Of a DNA stretch of 37,286 bases, positions 13,889 to 20,415 are shown piece after piece. The notes beneath the pieces are model-generated. The model did no database searches and had not been told where the DNA came from. It saw only the letters and a program-made list of their open reading frames with translations. The position numbers and the translations under genes are program-made. This stretch comes from a virus, in IMG/VR virus record IMGVR_UViG_3300028754_000004, positions 1 through 37,286 of that record. The stretch is one strand, 5' to 3'. Positions within the stretch are counted from its first letter, which is position 1; every line of letters begins with the position of its first letter.

Positions 13889-14103
13889 CATTTCAGTTTT
13901 TTGGTGCTGAGCAGCATGACGTTTTCAGGCGTGATGCGGTGCGCCACCATCACCCGCAACAGCAAGTCAGCGCTGATCGGGATCGGGTGCTTGTCCTTGA
14001 TCCAGCGCCGTGACGTGGTCTCGTTGACACCGAGAAGCCTTGCGGCGCCAGCCTGAGACAGGCCGAGTCTGCGGATCGCTGCTCGGTATTCGTTGCCGGT
14101 CAT
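13888..14103 (-). CDS. small XRE-like HTH protein, 71 aa
   Basis: A helix-turn-helix is clear at residues about 12-40: LGLSQAGAARLLGVNETTSR followed by RWIKDKHPIP. The sequence resembles small HTH proteins common in Hyphomicrobiales genomes. ATG at 14101-14103 has AAGAGGA seven bases upstream. It is the last gene of the middle minus-strand operon, ending at the terminator; probable DNA-binding regulator with unknown targets. Confidence 0.75.
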   Translation of the reverse strand: MTGNEYRAAIRRLGLSQAGAARLLGVNETTSRRWIKDKHPIPISADLLLRVMVAHRITPENVMLLSTKKLK

Positions 14104-14115
14104 TGTGCATTCCTC

Positions 14116-14412
14116 TTACCTCGTGAAGGGTGGGCCACCGTAGCGGCCTTGGTTAAGCTCAGGCGGGACACGGATGTATCCGCCATTGGCGAGCGCGGCG
14201 CCAGCTGGACCGAAGTCCACCGGGACACAGCTTCCCGAGACCTTCATGGTGACGCGGTGTCCGCCGATCTCCTGCGACGGAGGGTTCTGGTAGAAACTGC
14301 GCAACACCCACTGGCATTGATCTTCGCTGGGCCAGTTCGAATTCTCGGACGTGACGGCAATGCCGCCGGTGTCAGTGATCGCCAGCACCGATACCAAGAG
14401 GCGCCAGATCAT
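14116..14412 (-). CDS. putative secreted or periplasmic small protein, 98 aa
   Basis: The N-terminus MIWRLLVSVLAITDTGGIAV could be a short signal peptide. The rest contains two cysteines (DQCQWVL, GSCVPV) and no membrane segment. ATG at 14410-14412 has GGGAG eight bases upstream and overlaps the stop of the preceding gene. It might act in the periplasm of the infected cell. Family unknown. Confidence 0.55.
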   Translation of the reverse strand: MIWRLLVSVLAITDTGGIAVTSENSNWPSEDQCQWVLRSFYQNPPSQEIGGHRVTMKVSGSCVPVDFGPAGAALANGGYIRVPPELNQGRYGGPPFTR

Positions 14413-14711
14413 TTTGATTTCTCCCTTATGATGAGTTTGCGGACGGCGGCCTTGTCCCTCGCGTTGAGGGTGCCGAGGATGGCGTCGAAGACCCGGCAGA
14501 TGGCCTGCTCTTCTGTGATGTCCTCCTCGCTCATGTCGATGTGATAGGCCGCGCCTGCGATCATGTCGGAGGCGACGGCCAGCATGATCGCGGCGGTGTC
14601 GGTTTCGTCTTCCAGCACCTGAGTGACCAGCACCACCTGCTTGCGGACGCGATCAACCGTCAGCTTGGCAAGGTCAAGCAGGATACGCTCCTGCATTTTT
14701 TCACTTGTCAT
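14409..14711 (-). CDS. hypothetical helical protein, 100 aa
   Basis: The product begins MTSEKMQERILLDLAKLTVD and is mainly helix, with an alanine-rich middle (AAIMLAVASDMIAGAAYHI) and a basic end. The start at 14709-14711 uses GGGAG nine bases upstream, inside the end of the preceding gene; an open 28-codon extension is arginine-rich and unlikely. No family recognised. Confidence 0.55.
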   Translation of the reverse strand: MTSEKMQERILLDLAKLTVDRVRKQVVLVTQVLEDETDTAAIMLAVASDMIAGAAYHIDMSEEDITEEQAICRVFDAILGTLNARDKAAVRKLIIREKSK

Positions 14712-14925
14712 CTCGCGGTGCTCCCTCCTGTTGCGGCTCATCGTCCAAGAAATGATGAACCTGCGGCGTGTCCTTTGGCGGGTTGTGCTGGTCAATCGCG
14801 ACCAGCATCGTGCACAGACGATCTCGGGTTAATATGATTTTTCCTTTCTCGTTGCCGTCATCGTCGTTTAGAAAGATGTGAACTCTTGGGTCGCCTTCCG
14901 TGACGAGCCACCTCATCTTAATCAT
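14701..14925 (-). CDS. hypothetical acidic protein, 74 aa
   Basis: ATG at 14923-14925 is preceded by AAGGAGCAGCGCAA, a version of the shared early ribosome-binding site. The protein has a strand-rich N-terminal half (RWLVTEGDPRVHIFLNDDDG) and a proline/aspartate-rich end. It overlaps neighbours on both sides. Family unknown. Confidence 0.55.
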   Translation of the reverse strand: MIKMRWLVTEGDPRVHIFLNDDDGNEKGKIILTRDRLCTMLVAIDQHNPPKDTPQVHHFLDDEPQQEGAPRDDK

Positions 14926-15314
14926 TTGCGCTGCTCCTTAGTGGCGCCGGTCTGTTGGCCGCGCTCGTTGTAGAAGGTGGTCGTGCCGTTTGACGTACTC
15001 GACCGGCCGGTGTTCTGGCCGCGCTCATTGTAGAACGTAGTGTTGCCTCGCGTGTCGGTGGAGGAGCGGCCGGTGTTGCGCCCCATGTTGTCCTGATAGG
15101 TGCGGTTGATGGTCTGGCCGTGTGCCTTGTTGCCCCATATCTGCGGGCCGAAGATTTGTTCGGCCATAAAGCAGCCAAAGCCGATGGCAACGGAAACCAG
15201 AAACAGAAACACCGCGATCTTGAACAGCCCCTTCAGGAAGTCTTTGAAGTCGAAGCCGGACGGTGCGTTGTTGACGACGTGGCAGAACACTATGAATTTT
15301 AATAGCTCAGTCAT
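14922..15314 (-). CDS. single-pass membrane protein with internal repeats, 130 aa
   Basis: Residues about 25-55 form a membrane segment (LFKIAVFLFLVSVAIGFGCF). The C-terminal 60 residues carry two near-identical repeats of R-N/Q-TGRSST...G-(N)-TTFYNERGQ. Similar glycine/serine/threonine/tyrosine repeats occur in surface-exposed bacterial proteins. ATG at 15312-15314 has AAAGGAGCATCCTGCA before it. The topology suggests an inner-membrane anchor with a repetitive outside or periplasmic tail; it could take part in lysis, superinfection exclusion or nothing known. Confidence 0.65.
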   Translation of the reverse strand: MTELLKFIVFCHVVNNAPSGFDFKDFLKGLFKIAVFLFLVSVAIGFGCFMAEQIFGPQIWGNKAHGQTINRTYQDNMGRNTGRSSTDTRGNTTFYNERGQNTGRSSTSNGTTTFYNERGQQTGATKEQRK

Positions 15315-15496
15315 TGCAGGATGCTCCTTTGGTGGTTGATGAAGTGAAACAGATCGACGGCATCCTGATCGGTGATCGTGATGCCGATGCTCTCCGCATA
15401 CTCGATCACCATCATGGTGATCTGTGACGCGGGTTGCTGCCCTCGTTTGCGTTGCCGAAGCCACGCCACGAGCGCAGTCATGTCTTGGTCGTTCAT
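15311..15496 (-). CDS. hypothetical small protein, 61 aa
   Basis: ATG at 15494-15496 is preceded by AAAGGAGCAAGCCTGCA. The product (MNDQDMTALVAWLRQRKRGQ, then a TMMVIEYAESIGITITDQDA helix) is soluble and helical. Its stop overlaps the start of the membrane-protein gene. Family unknown. Confidence 0.55.
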   Translation of the reverse strand: MNDQDMTALVAWLRQRKRGQQPASQITMMVIEYAESIGITITDQDAVDLFHFINHQRSILQ

Positions 15497-15515
15497 TGCA
15501 GGCTTGCTCCTTTGG

Positions 15516-15605
15516 TCAGTAGTAGTTCAACAGAAACAGCGTCACGATGACGATGGCGGCAAACAGCGCCGCCAACGACATCAGCCATATATCCTCGGGT
15601 AACAT
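15516..15605 (-). CDS. 29-residue single-span membrane peptide
   Basis: The frame MLPEDIWLMSLAALFAAIVI-(9 residues) has one hydrophobic helix of about 20 residues preceded by two acidic residues and ending NYY. Its ATG lies four bases after the stop of the upstream gene, so coupled translation is likely since no strong ribosome-binding site is seen. Its stop TGA is directly followed by the AAAGGAGCAA site of the next gene, which fits tight operon packing. Small holin- or regulator-like peptides look like this, but nothing identifies the role. Confidence 0.5.
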   Translation of the reverse strand: MLPEDIWLMSLAALFAAIVIVTLFLLNYY

Positions 15606-15609
15606 GGCA

Positions 15610-15969
15610 TCAGGCCGCACTTTCTTGCTGCGGCAGCGCGCCCATCTCGATCAGGGTATCGAGCAGGAGTTGCTGCCGGTCGCAGTAGGAGACCAGCGCC
15701 TCGCGTCGCAGCGAGATGCAGAGCCTCGGGTGGTACACGTCGTCGGCGCCTGTATTCCAGAAGCGCCGCGTCACAGTCGCCGAGGCATGCGTCAGAACCG
15801 CGACATCGTCTGACAACGGCGTGTCAAGCCGCAGCACCGCCCCGCGTCTGCAGATGAACTGGGTAAAGTCGCAGGTGTGCAGCACGTAGCCGGTCGGGCC
15901 GTCTTCCATGACGGCCCTCGCGGTCTCGATGCTGGTCAGGATGGTCCGGGCCATCTCGGTCGGGGTCAC
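15610..15969 (-). CDS. hypothetical phage protein, 119 aa
   Basis: GTG at 15967-15969 is preceded by AGGAG with eight bases of spacing and overlaps the upstream stop. The protein is soluble, with three or four cysteines (HTCDFTQFICRRG, RLCISLRRE, SYCDRQ). No recognised motif. One of a run of small accessory genes of unknown role. Confidence 0.6.
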   Translation of the reverse strand: MTPTEMARTILTSIETARAVMEDGPTGYVLHTCDFTQFICRRGAVLRLDTPLSDDVAVLTHASATVTRRFWNTGADDVYHPRLCISLRREALVSYCDRQQLLLDTLIEMGALPQQESAA

Positions 15970-16205
15970 GGCAGGTGCTCCTGCTCGTGCACCATCTTGA
16001 GCCCGGAGGCGTCGAGCAGGCGCCGCAGCTGCTTGCCCATGGCGATGTATTGCTCCACCACGTTGCCGTAGGGCGGCAGCTGGCGGGCCCGGCGGATGTC
16101 CTCGAACATCAGCAAGGTATCCTGCACGGCAGTGACCAGCGGCTGCAGGTCCCTGCGTAGTTCGTCCCGCCCGGCCTTGCGCCCGGCGTCGTAGTCGCTG
16201 CTCAT
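15966..16205 (-). CDS. hypothetical helical protein, 79 aa
   Basis: ATG at 16203-16205 has AAAGGGAGCAAAC directly upstream. The product starts MSSDYDAGRKAGRDELRRDL and is helical (coiled-coil-like), without cysteines. It is the first gene after an intrinsic terminator on the same strand, so it is either expressed by read-through or from a weak promoter. Family unknown. Confidence 0.6.
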   Translation of the reverse strand: MSSDYDAGRKAGRDELRRDLQPLVTAVQDTLLMFEDIRRARQLPPYGNVVEQYIAMGKQLRRLLDASGLKMVHEQEHLP

Positions 16206-16220
16206 GTTTGCTCCCTTTGA

Positions 16221-16253
16221 AAAGAAAAACCCGGCAGCGGGATTGCTGCCGGG
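16221..16253 (-). terminator. intrinsic terminator inside the minus-strand operon
   Basis: On the minus strand CCCGGCAGC-AATCCC-GCTGCCGGG is followed by TTTTTCTTT. The stem is nine perfect G/C-rich base pairs (16230-16253) with a U-rich tail (16221-16229). It lies just after the stop of the 182-residue gene and before the next one, so it should reduce expression of the downstream half of the operon. Confidence 0.75.
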
Positions 16254-16265
16254 CTGAGTTTAATG

Positions 16266-16814
16266 TCAGCCGTTGCGGATCAGGTCCAGTGCTGCTTTGC
16301 CGCTGACCGGCATTCTTTTGGTTTCTCCACTCTTCTTTGCCTTCATCTTGGCGATGCGCCCGGCCGCCTTGGCCTTCTTGGTGGCGGCCTGCTCCTCGCG
16401 GATTGCCTCGGCTGCGGCGTCGATCATCTCATCGGCGGCCGCCTCCTTTGCCCGCTTCAGAAAGTCGGGGATATCAGGCACCGGCTCGAACGTCAGCTTG
16501 ACATCGTTCGGGTTGGTGACCGGGTGCGAGGTGACCTTGACCAAGGGCATACCGGCATCCTCGGCAGCCTCCCTGATCGCCGGGCCGAGCGTGGCGCCGA
16601 AGTCAGCGAGGGCAGCATGGGCACGCGGGCGCTTGCTCCGCTCGATGTGGCCCTTGACCGCAGCCACCAGCGTGGAGGCCGGGACCTTGGCCGCCAGTCG
16701 CTTGCGTCGCTTCTCCAGCGTGCCGAGCGTGTTGACCGCTCGCCGTAGCCGGGTCTTCCATCGCGCGATGCTCGCGTCGAGTTGCTCGATGGTCTCTTTC
16801 TTCTTTCGTGCCAT
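16266..16814 (-). CDS. coiled-coil basic protein, 182 aa
   Basis: The N-terminal third (KKETIEQLDASIARWKTRLR and on to KRRKRLAAKV) is a basic coiled coil. A middle region contains AIREAAEDAGMPLVKVTSHP, and the C-terminal third is an alanine/lysine helix (EEQAATKKAKAAGRIAKMKA). Basic charge suggests nucleic-acid contact. ATG at 16812-16814 is preceded by AAAGGAGCCAACC; the open 44-codon extension covers the upstream control region and is not protein-like. Family unknown. Confidence 0.65.
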   Translation of the reverse strand: MARKKKETIEQLDASIARWKTRLRRAVNTLGTLEKRRKRLAAKVPASTLVAAVKGHIERSKRPRAHAALADFGATLGPAIREAAEDAGMPLVKVTSHPVTNPNDVKLTFEPVPDIPDFLKRAKEAAADEMIDAAAEAIREEQAATKKAKAAGRIAKMKAKKSGETKRMPVSGKAALDLIRNG

Positions 16815-17033
16815 GGTTGGCTCCTTTGGTTGACGATGGGCACAGTATAGCAAACGCACTTCCGCCAAATCGCAGAACGTTGCGATCAGCGTGCAGCATC
16901 CGCTGCTATACAAGCAGCAGCTGTTGCGATTTCGAAAACTTGACACGGGAAAAACATAGGGTGAGACGCGCGTGAACCGCGCGCCTCGTGATCGTAAACG
17001 CCGACAGTATAGCGGCGCCGTCGGCGAAAATAA
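16815..17033 (-). promoter_or_regulatory. intergenic control region with two identical -10-like boxes
   Basis: The decamer ACAGTATAGC occurs at 16842-16851 and 17004-17013; on the minus strand it reads GCTATACTGT and contains TATACT, a good -10 hexamer. The upstream -35 regions are weak. A small hairpin GCTGCT-ATACA-AGCAGC lies between the copies, near 16900. The segment probably holds an internal promoter for the downstream minus-strand genes. No gene is visible. Confidence 0.4.
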
Positions 17034-17177
17034 TTATTCGTCGTCGTTTTCTTTCTCGCCTTCTCCCTCGAAGGCCTCGATGCATTCCTCGCAGAGATAC
17101 TCATCGACGGCGCGGCAGTAGTAGAGTTCGGTGACGCGCGGGCAGCGCTGGCAGCGATGGGTCATGGGTCCGGTCAT
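17034..17177 (-). CDS. small zinc-ribbon protein, 47 aa
   Basis: Four cysteine positions form two knuckles: HRCQRCPRV and LCEEC, plus a cysteine in YYCRAVD. The tail is acidic (EGEGEKENDDE). ATG at 17175-17177 has GGAGGAG five bases upstream and overlaps the preceding stop (ATGA). Too short to be obvious but the cysteine spacing and site make it convincing. It is probably a zinc-bound adaptor; function unknown. Confidence 0.65.
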   Translation of the reverse strand: MTGPMTHRCQRCPRVTELYYCRAVDEYLCEECIEAFEGEGEKENDDE

Positions 17178-17383
17178 GCTCGCTCCTCCAGCATGTCACC
17201 GGCGCGCTTGAGCCCGGAGGAATAGCCCTCGTACCAGCCCTCGACGAATTCGCGAGCGACCAGCATCTTGAGCCGCCGCTCGCTGTCGTTCTGATACGAC
17301 CAGCCGCGCACCTCGGCGCCGTTGATCGAGACGGTGATTTCGCCTGCGTCGTTGTCGATCAGGCGTGGTCTGTCCTGTGTCAT
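17174..17383 (-). CDS. hypothetical small protein, 69 aa
   Basis: ATG at 17381-17383 is preceded by GAAAGGAGCAACCA; a further ATG six codons upstream lies before that site. The N-terminal half is strand-rich (LIDNDAGEITVSINGAEVRG) and the C-terminal half helical (MLVAREFVEGWYEGYSSGLK). Coupled to the zinc-ribbon gene. Family unknown. Confidence 0.6.
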   Translation of the reverse strand: MTQDRPRLIDNDAGEITVSINGAEVRGWSYQNDSERRLKMLVAREFVEGWYEGYSSGLKRAGDMLEERA

Positions 17384-17397
17384 TGGTTGCTCCTTTC

Positions 17398-17721
17398 TCA
17401 CAGGATGTAATCAGCGGGGCGGGCCTCACCGGCGGCGAACCATTTGCGCTCCACCAAATAGCACGCGGCCAACTCCTCGGCCTCGGCATCGTCGATGCGA
17501 ACGTCGAGGTAAGACCAGACCGCGACGAACAGCGGCTCGAAGCCGCACTGCCAGCCAACCAGCCGTGCGTTGGCGGGCATGTCCTCGATGGATCGCTCGC
17601 TCATCGCATCGTCGATGCAGAACGAGACGTAGGGCAACGCCTGTTCGCGCTGCTCGATGGTGCCGCTCCCCCGGTAGAGATCGCGGGCGAGCTTGAGGTA
17701 GTGAGATTTCATTTCGTCCAT
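17398..17721 (-). CDS. hypothetical phage protein, 107 aa
   Basis: ATG at 17719-17721 follows AAAAGGAGCAACCAA; nine upstream in-frame codons cover that site itself. The product (MDEMKSHYLKLARDLYRGSG) is acidic and helical, with a single tryptophan-rich patch (RLVGWQCGFEPLFVAVWSYL). No family recognised. Confidence 0.6.
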   Translation of the reverse strand: MDEMKSHYLKLARDLYRGSGTIEQREQALPYVSFCIDDAMSERSIEDMPANARLVGWQCGFEPLFVAVWSYLDVRIDDAEAEELAACYLVERKWFAAGEARPADYIL

Positions 17722-17744
17722 TTGGTTGCTCCTTTTGGTGGTTG

Positions 17745-18047
17745 TCATGGCCAGCGCCAGCCATCTGCTTCATCATCCCACGTCATGCCGTCTGGGATCA
17801 GCCAGCAATCGCCTTCTTGATAGACGCGATACTTGTTGCCGTTGTCATCGGTGACGACGGCGTGGTCGCAGACATCGCCCCACGCATCCCAGTACTCGGA
17901 ATGATCGGGACCGGCCGCGAGTGCGGCCCAGTCCTCGTCGCTCACGCCAGTGACACGCTCGCGCGCCACGTTGGAGGTGAAGTCACGCGGGATGTAGACG
18001 CCGCGCGCGTCGCTCAGGATCAGTACAGGATCAGGTCTCTCAGTCAT
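17745..18047 (-). CDS. hypothetical acidic protein, 100 aa
   Basis: ATG at 18045-18047 is preceded by AAAGGAGCAACACG. The protein is tryptophan-rich (EDWAALA, SEYWDAWGD, CWLIPDGMTWDD, GWRWP) and strongly acidic, with an YIPRDFTSNVARERV stretch. Acidic tryptophan-rich small phage proteins include DNA mimics, but there is no specific sign of that here. Family unknown. Confidence 0.6.
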   Translation of the reverse strand: MTERPDPVLILSDARGVYIPRDFTSNVARERVTGVSDEDWAALAAGPDHSEYWDAWGDVCDHAVVTDDNGNKYRVYQEGDCWLIPDGMTWDDEADGWRWP

Positions 18048-18297
18048 CGTGTTGCTCCTTTGGGTTTACGGTGTAGACAATGGCCTTGACGACCTCGGTG
18101 CCGCTCCAGCAATTGAGCAGGAGCAGCACGTTGTCTTTGGTGGCGGGCACGTAGATGCATTCTATCGCGACGGGGCCACCGCGCTCGTTGGCGGCCCACT
18201 GGGCGGCCAGCTTGGCGCTGGCCAGCGTGGCATGATAGCGGGCGGGATCGCCAGCCAGTTCGAGTTCGTCGCAGGCGTCAACGTAATAGAACCTCAC
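18040..18297 (-). CDS. hypothetical phage protein, 85 aa
   Basis: GTG at 18295-18297 has GGGAG seven bases upstream and overlaps the stop of the preceding gene. The product begins MRFYYVDACDELELAGDPAR and has a strand-helix-strand look, with a hydrophobic NVLLLLNCW strand. Its end overlaps the next start. Family unknown. Confidence 0.55.
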   Translation of the reverse strand: MRFYYVDACDELELAGDPARYHATLASAKLAAQWAANERGGPVAIECIYVPATKDNVLLLLNCWSGTEVVKAIVYTVNPKEQHDD

Positions 18298-18587
18298 GTG
18301 ACATCTCCCTCATAGGTGTTGACGAAAATGCCGAGCGCACCGAGTTGGTTGCTGGCCTCGATGTGCTCCTGCCGGTAGCGGTTGAACTTCGCGTTATCAA
18401 ATTTGTCGTCGTCGTCGTTCAGGACGCGGTTGACGCCGTCCTGCGCCACCGAGCGCGCGGTGATCAGGCGGCTGATCAACTGTGCGGTGTTGAGGTCGAG
18501 CGGCTGCGGCGGCTCTGGTTCGCTGTGCAAGGCACGGTCGATCATTGCGAGTATTGCGTTGGCGTCGAGTCTGGTTGGGTCAATCAT
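18294..18587 (-). CDS. hypothetical phage protein, 97 aa
   Basis: ATG at 18585-18587 is preceded by AAAGGAGCAAACCAA. The protein is helical, with an NTAQLISRLITARSVAQDGV segment, an aspartate cluster (NDDDDKFDN) and a C-terminal HIEASNQLGALGIFVNTYEG. Overlaps the neighbours by four bases at each end. Family unknown. Confidence 0.6.
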   Translation of the reverse strand: MIDPTRLDANAILAMIDRALHSEPEPPQPLDLNTAQLISRLITARSVAQDGVNRVLNDDDDKFDNAKFNRYRQEHIEASNQLGALGIFVNTYEGDVT

Positions 18588-18787
18588 TTGGTTTGCTCCT
18601 TTGGGGTCTTGATGAAAGCACGAATGCGAACCTGCAGCGCAGTCTCACTGCTACGCTTCAGGCTGCGCCAGTATGCCGAGCGCGGGCTGCGCTGCATGAC
18701 GCGCGGTTCGCCCTGCTTGATGCGAACCTCAACGTCACCGGTGGTGCCGCTGACGCGATAGGTCTTGTTGTTGTACTGAACGATCAT
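18584..18787 (-). CDS. hypothetical basic protein, 67 aa
   Basis: ATG at 18785-18787 follows AAAGGAGCAAGCC. The N-terminus is strand-rich (MIVQYNNKTYRVSGTTGDVE) and the rest basic (RSPRSAYWRSLKRS). It is the first of the small genes downstream of the VWA gene, separated from it by a short hairpin. Family unknown. Confidence 0.55.
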   Translation of the reverse strand: MIVQYNNKTYRVSGTTGDVEVRIKQGEPRVMQRSPRSAYWRSLKRSSETALQVRIRAFIKTPKEQTK

Positions 18788-18809
18788 GGCTTGCTCCTTT
18801 GAATGGAAA

Positions 18810-18831
18810 CCGGCGGCACGATTGCCGCCGG
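18810..18831 (-). other. hairpin between VWA gene and downstream genes
   Basis: On the minus strand CCGGCGGCA-ATCG-TGCCGCCGG, a perfect nine-base-pair stem, followed by TTTCC. The tail is too short for a strong terminator, so it may be an attenuating terminator or an mRNA 3'-end stabiliser between the VWA gene and the small-gene part of the operon. Confidence 0.6.
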
Positions 18832-18838
18832 GTCTTTG

Positions 18839-20350
18839 TCAGTGAACGCCAACGTCGATGCAGCGTGCGCCCCACGGGGCGGTCTCCATCAGGCGCCTGA
18901 CGTTCTGCGGGTAGCCGTGCACGGCGAACAGCACCGGGCACTGCGGTTCGTCACCGCACGACTTGTAGAATTCCAAGTCGGTGAAGCAGATGATCAGCGA
19001 GGCGTCATCGTGCTCGGTTGCCACGTAGTCGAACAGCGGCGCCATGTCGGTGCCGCCACCGCCTCGGGGGTCGAACTCGATTTCGTCGCCGCTGTTGTAC
19101 TCATCCACGCGAGTAACCCGCGTGTCGCCATAGATCGCGATGACCTGATCGACCACGCCGTCATCGAGCAGCGCCTGAGCTTCATCGTTGACGAGGGCCA
19201 GCGCGACTTGGTCGCACGAGCCCGAGGTGTCGATCAGGAAGCATGCCTTGTTGACGCCGTCCTTCTGGGTGGACGGCAGGATCAGGCCGCGACCCATGAA
19301 GCGCCGGTTCGGTCTTGACCAAGTCTCGACCCTGAGCGCGCCCTGCTCCGCGAATTCGCGAAGCTCATCCCGCCAATCGCGCGGCGGTGAATTGGCGCGC
19401 TCGATGTCGCGGGAGACGTAGCCGGGCAGCTGGCCAGCGGCCTTCGCCATCGACACCGCCTGCCGGACCTTGCGCTCCCAGTCGCTGTCCTGTTCGGCGA
19501 TCTCGTTGGCATCGCCAACCGAGTCCAGCACCTGACCGCACTGGCCGGGATCGCCGGAGGCTGCCGGATCGGGCGAACCGGATTGCTCCGGCTCGCCTTC
19601 ACCGTCGGCCTCGCCTGCCTCGCCGAGCCGTGGCTCGCCAGTGCATGCCAAGCCACGCCGCGCCTTGCCATCAGCACCGTTGCCGGTGCCGTCGCCGGGT
19701 TCGGTGCCCGGTTCATCACCGGACGCCTCGCCAGCCTCGTTGCCAGCCTCGCCGGGTGAGTTCCCGGCGCCGGGGGCATCTTCCTGCCCCTCATCGCCTT
19801 CGCCCTCACCAGCGGCCTCGCCAGCGGTTCCATCGTCGCCCTGTCCGGGCTCATCCGGGTTCTGTCCGGGTTCGTCCGGGTTCTGATCCGGGTTGGTGTC
19901 GTCGCCGGGCTGCTCGGGCTCGGGTTGCGGCTGCCGCGAATCCAGTTCGCGCGATCTATAAATATCCTCGGCTGACATGCCGCGATACTTCGGGTCGATC
20001 AGCGCGCCCTTCGGCAACGTGAAGCCCTCGTCGATCAGGTCGATGTTGATCGCGTAGTCGCAGGCGATATTCCAAAGCTCGGGATCGCGCCCGTTGCGAC
20101 GCGTGCCGTGATGGCGCGCATCGTGTTCTGATTCGTGCACCTGCACGCCGAGCACTTCGTCCTCGGTCAGTTCAGAGATGAACTTCGGATTCCAGAAGTG
20201 CTGCTTGCCGTTGGTGGCGGCGGTCGGAAACTTTTCCGAGATCACCGGCTCGACGTTGGCGACCAGCACGCCGTAGAATTTGCGCTCCAGTGATAACCGG
20301 ACGCGCGCCTTCTCGATGCGTGACATCGCTTTGGTGTTGAGGTCTGACAT
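18839..20350 (-). CDS. VWA-like / DUF2201 putative metallopeptidase, 503 aa
   Basis: Two domains flank a long acidic low-complexity linker. Residues 1-150 carry H72-E-S-E-H76 (VQVHESEHDARHH), an HExxH zinc motif typical of DUF2201 N-terminal domains. Residues about 345-503 are a VWA-like domain with MIDAS-type residues D374-T-S-G-S (FLIDTSGSCDQ), T434 in GGGGTDM and D458 in CFTDLE. The linker (about 155-330) is rich in Pro, Glu, Gly and Asp. A stretch of it (ARRGLACTGEPRLGEAGEA) matches the 3.7-kb repeat array in DNA. ATG at 20348-20350 follows AAAGGAGCAAACC. Together with the AAA+ ATPase and DUF3150 protein it forms a MoxR/CobS-VWA type module, probably a chaperone or remodelling machine. 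Confidence 0.8.
   Translation of the reverse strand: MSDLNTKAMSRIEKARVRLSLERKFYGVLVANVEPVISEKFPTAATNGKQHFWNPKFISELTEDEVLGVQVHESEHDARHHGTRRNGRDPELWNIACDYAINIDLIDEGFTLPKGALIDPKYRGMSAEDIYRSRELDSRQPQPEPEQPGDDTNPDQNPDEPGQNPDEPGQGDDGTAGEAAGEGEGDEGQEDAPGAGNSPGEAGNEAGEASGDEPGTEPGDGTGNGADGKARRGLACTGEPRLGEAGEADGEGEPEQSGSPDPAASGDPGQCGQVLDSVGDANEIAEQDSDWERKVRQAVSMAKAAGQLPGYVSRDIERANSPPRDWRDELREFAEQGALRVETWSRPNRRFMGRGLILPSTQKDGVNKACFLIDTSGSCDQVALALVNDEAQALLDDGVVDQVIAIYGDTRVTRVDEYNSGDEIEFDPRGGGGTDMAPLFDYVATEHDDASLIICFTDLEFYKSCGDEPQCPVLFAVHGYPQNVRRLMETAPWGARCIDVGVH
19590..19665. repeat. repeat-array-like tract inside the VWA coding sequence
   Basis: The plus strand reads GCCTCGCCTGCCTCGCC near 19608 and TGCCAAGCCACGCC at 19646-19659 followed by GCGCCTTGCC. 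The 14-mer TGCCAAGCCACGCC is identical to array positions 4119-4132, where it is followed by TGCCTTGCC. In the protein it falls in the disordered linker, where insertion would be tolerated. Confidence 0.55.
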
Positions 20351-20375
20351 GGTTTGCTCCTTTGTTGATTGATGG

Positions 20376-20415
20376 TCACTGTGATGCAGCGGGACATGCC
20401 CGCTGCACTCAGTGA
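20376..20415 (-). other. hairpin between DUF3150 and VWA genes
   Basis: TCACTG (20376-20381) and CAGTGA (20410-20415) enclose TGCAGCGGG (20385-20393), loop ACATG, CCCGCTGCA (20399-20407). The inner stem is nine perfect pairs and the outer one six. It starts directly after the DUF3150 stop codon and ends before the ribosome-binding site of the VWA gene. No U-run follows. Confidence 0.65.

Noticed and set aside
16266-16946. 44-codon N-terminal extension of the coiled-coil gene
   Set aside because: The extension is Cys/Ser/Leu-rich, covers the -10-like box, and the ATG at 16814 has a clear ribosome-binding site.
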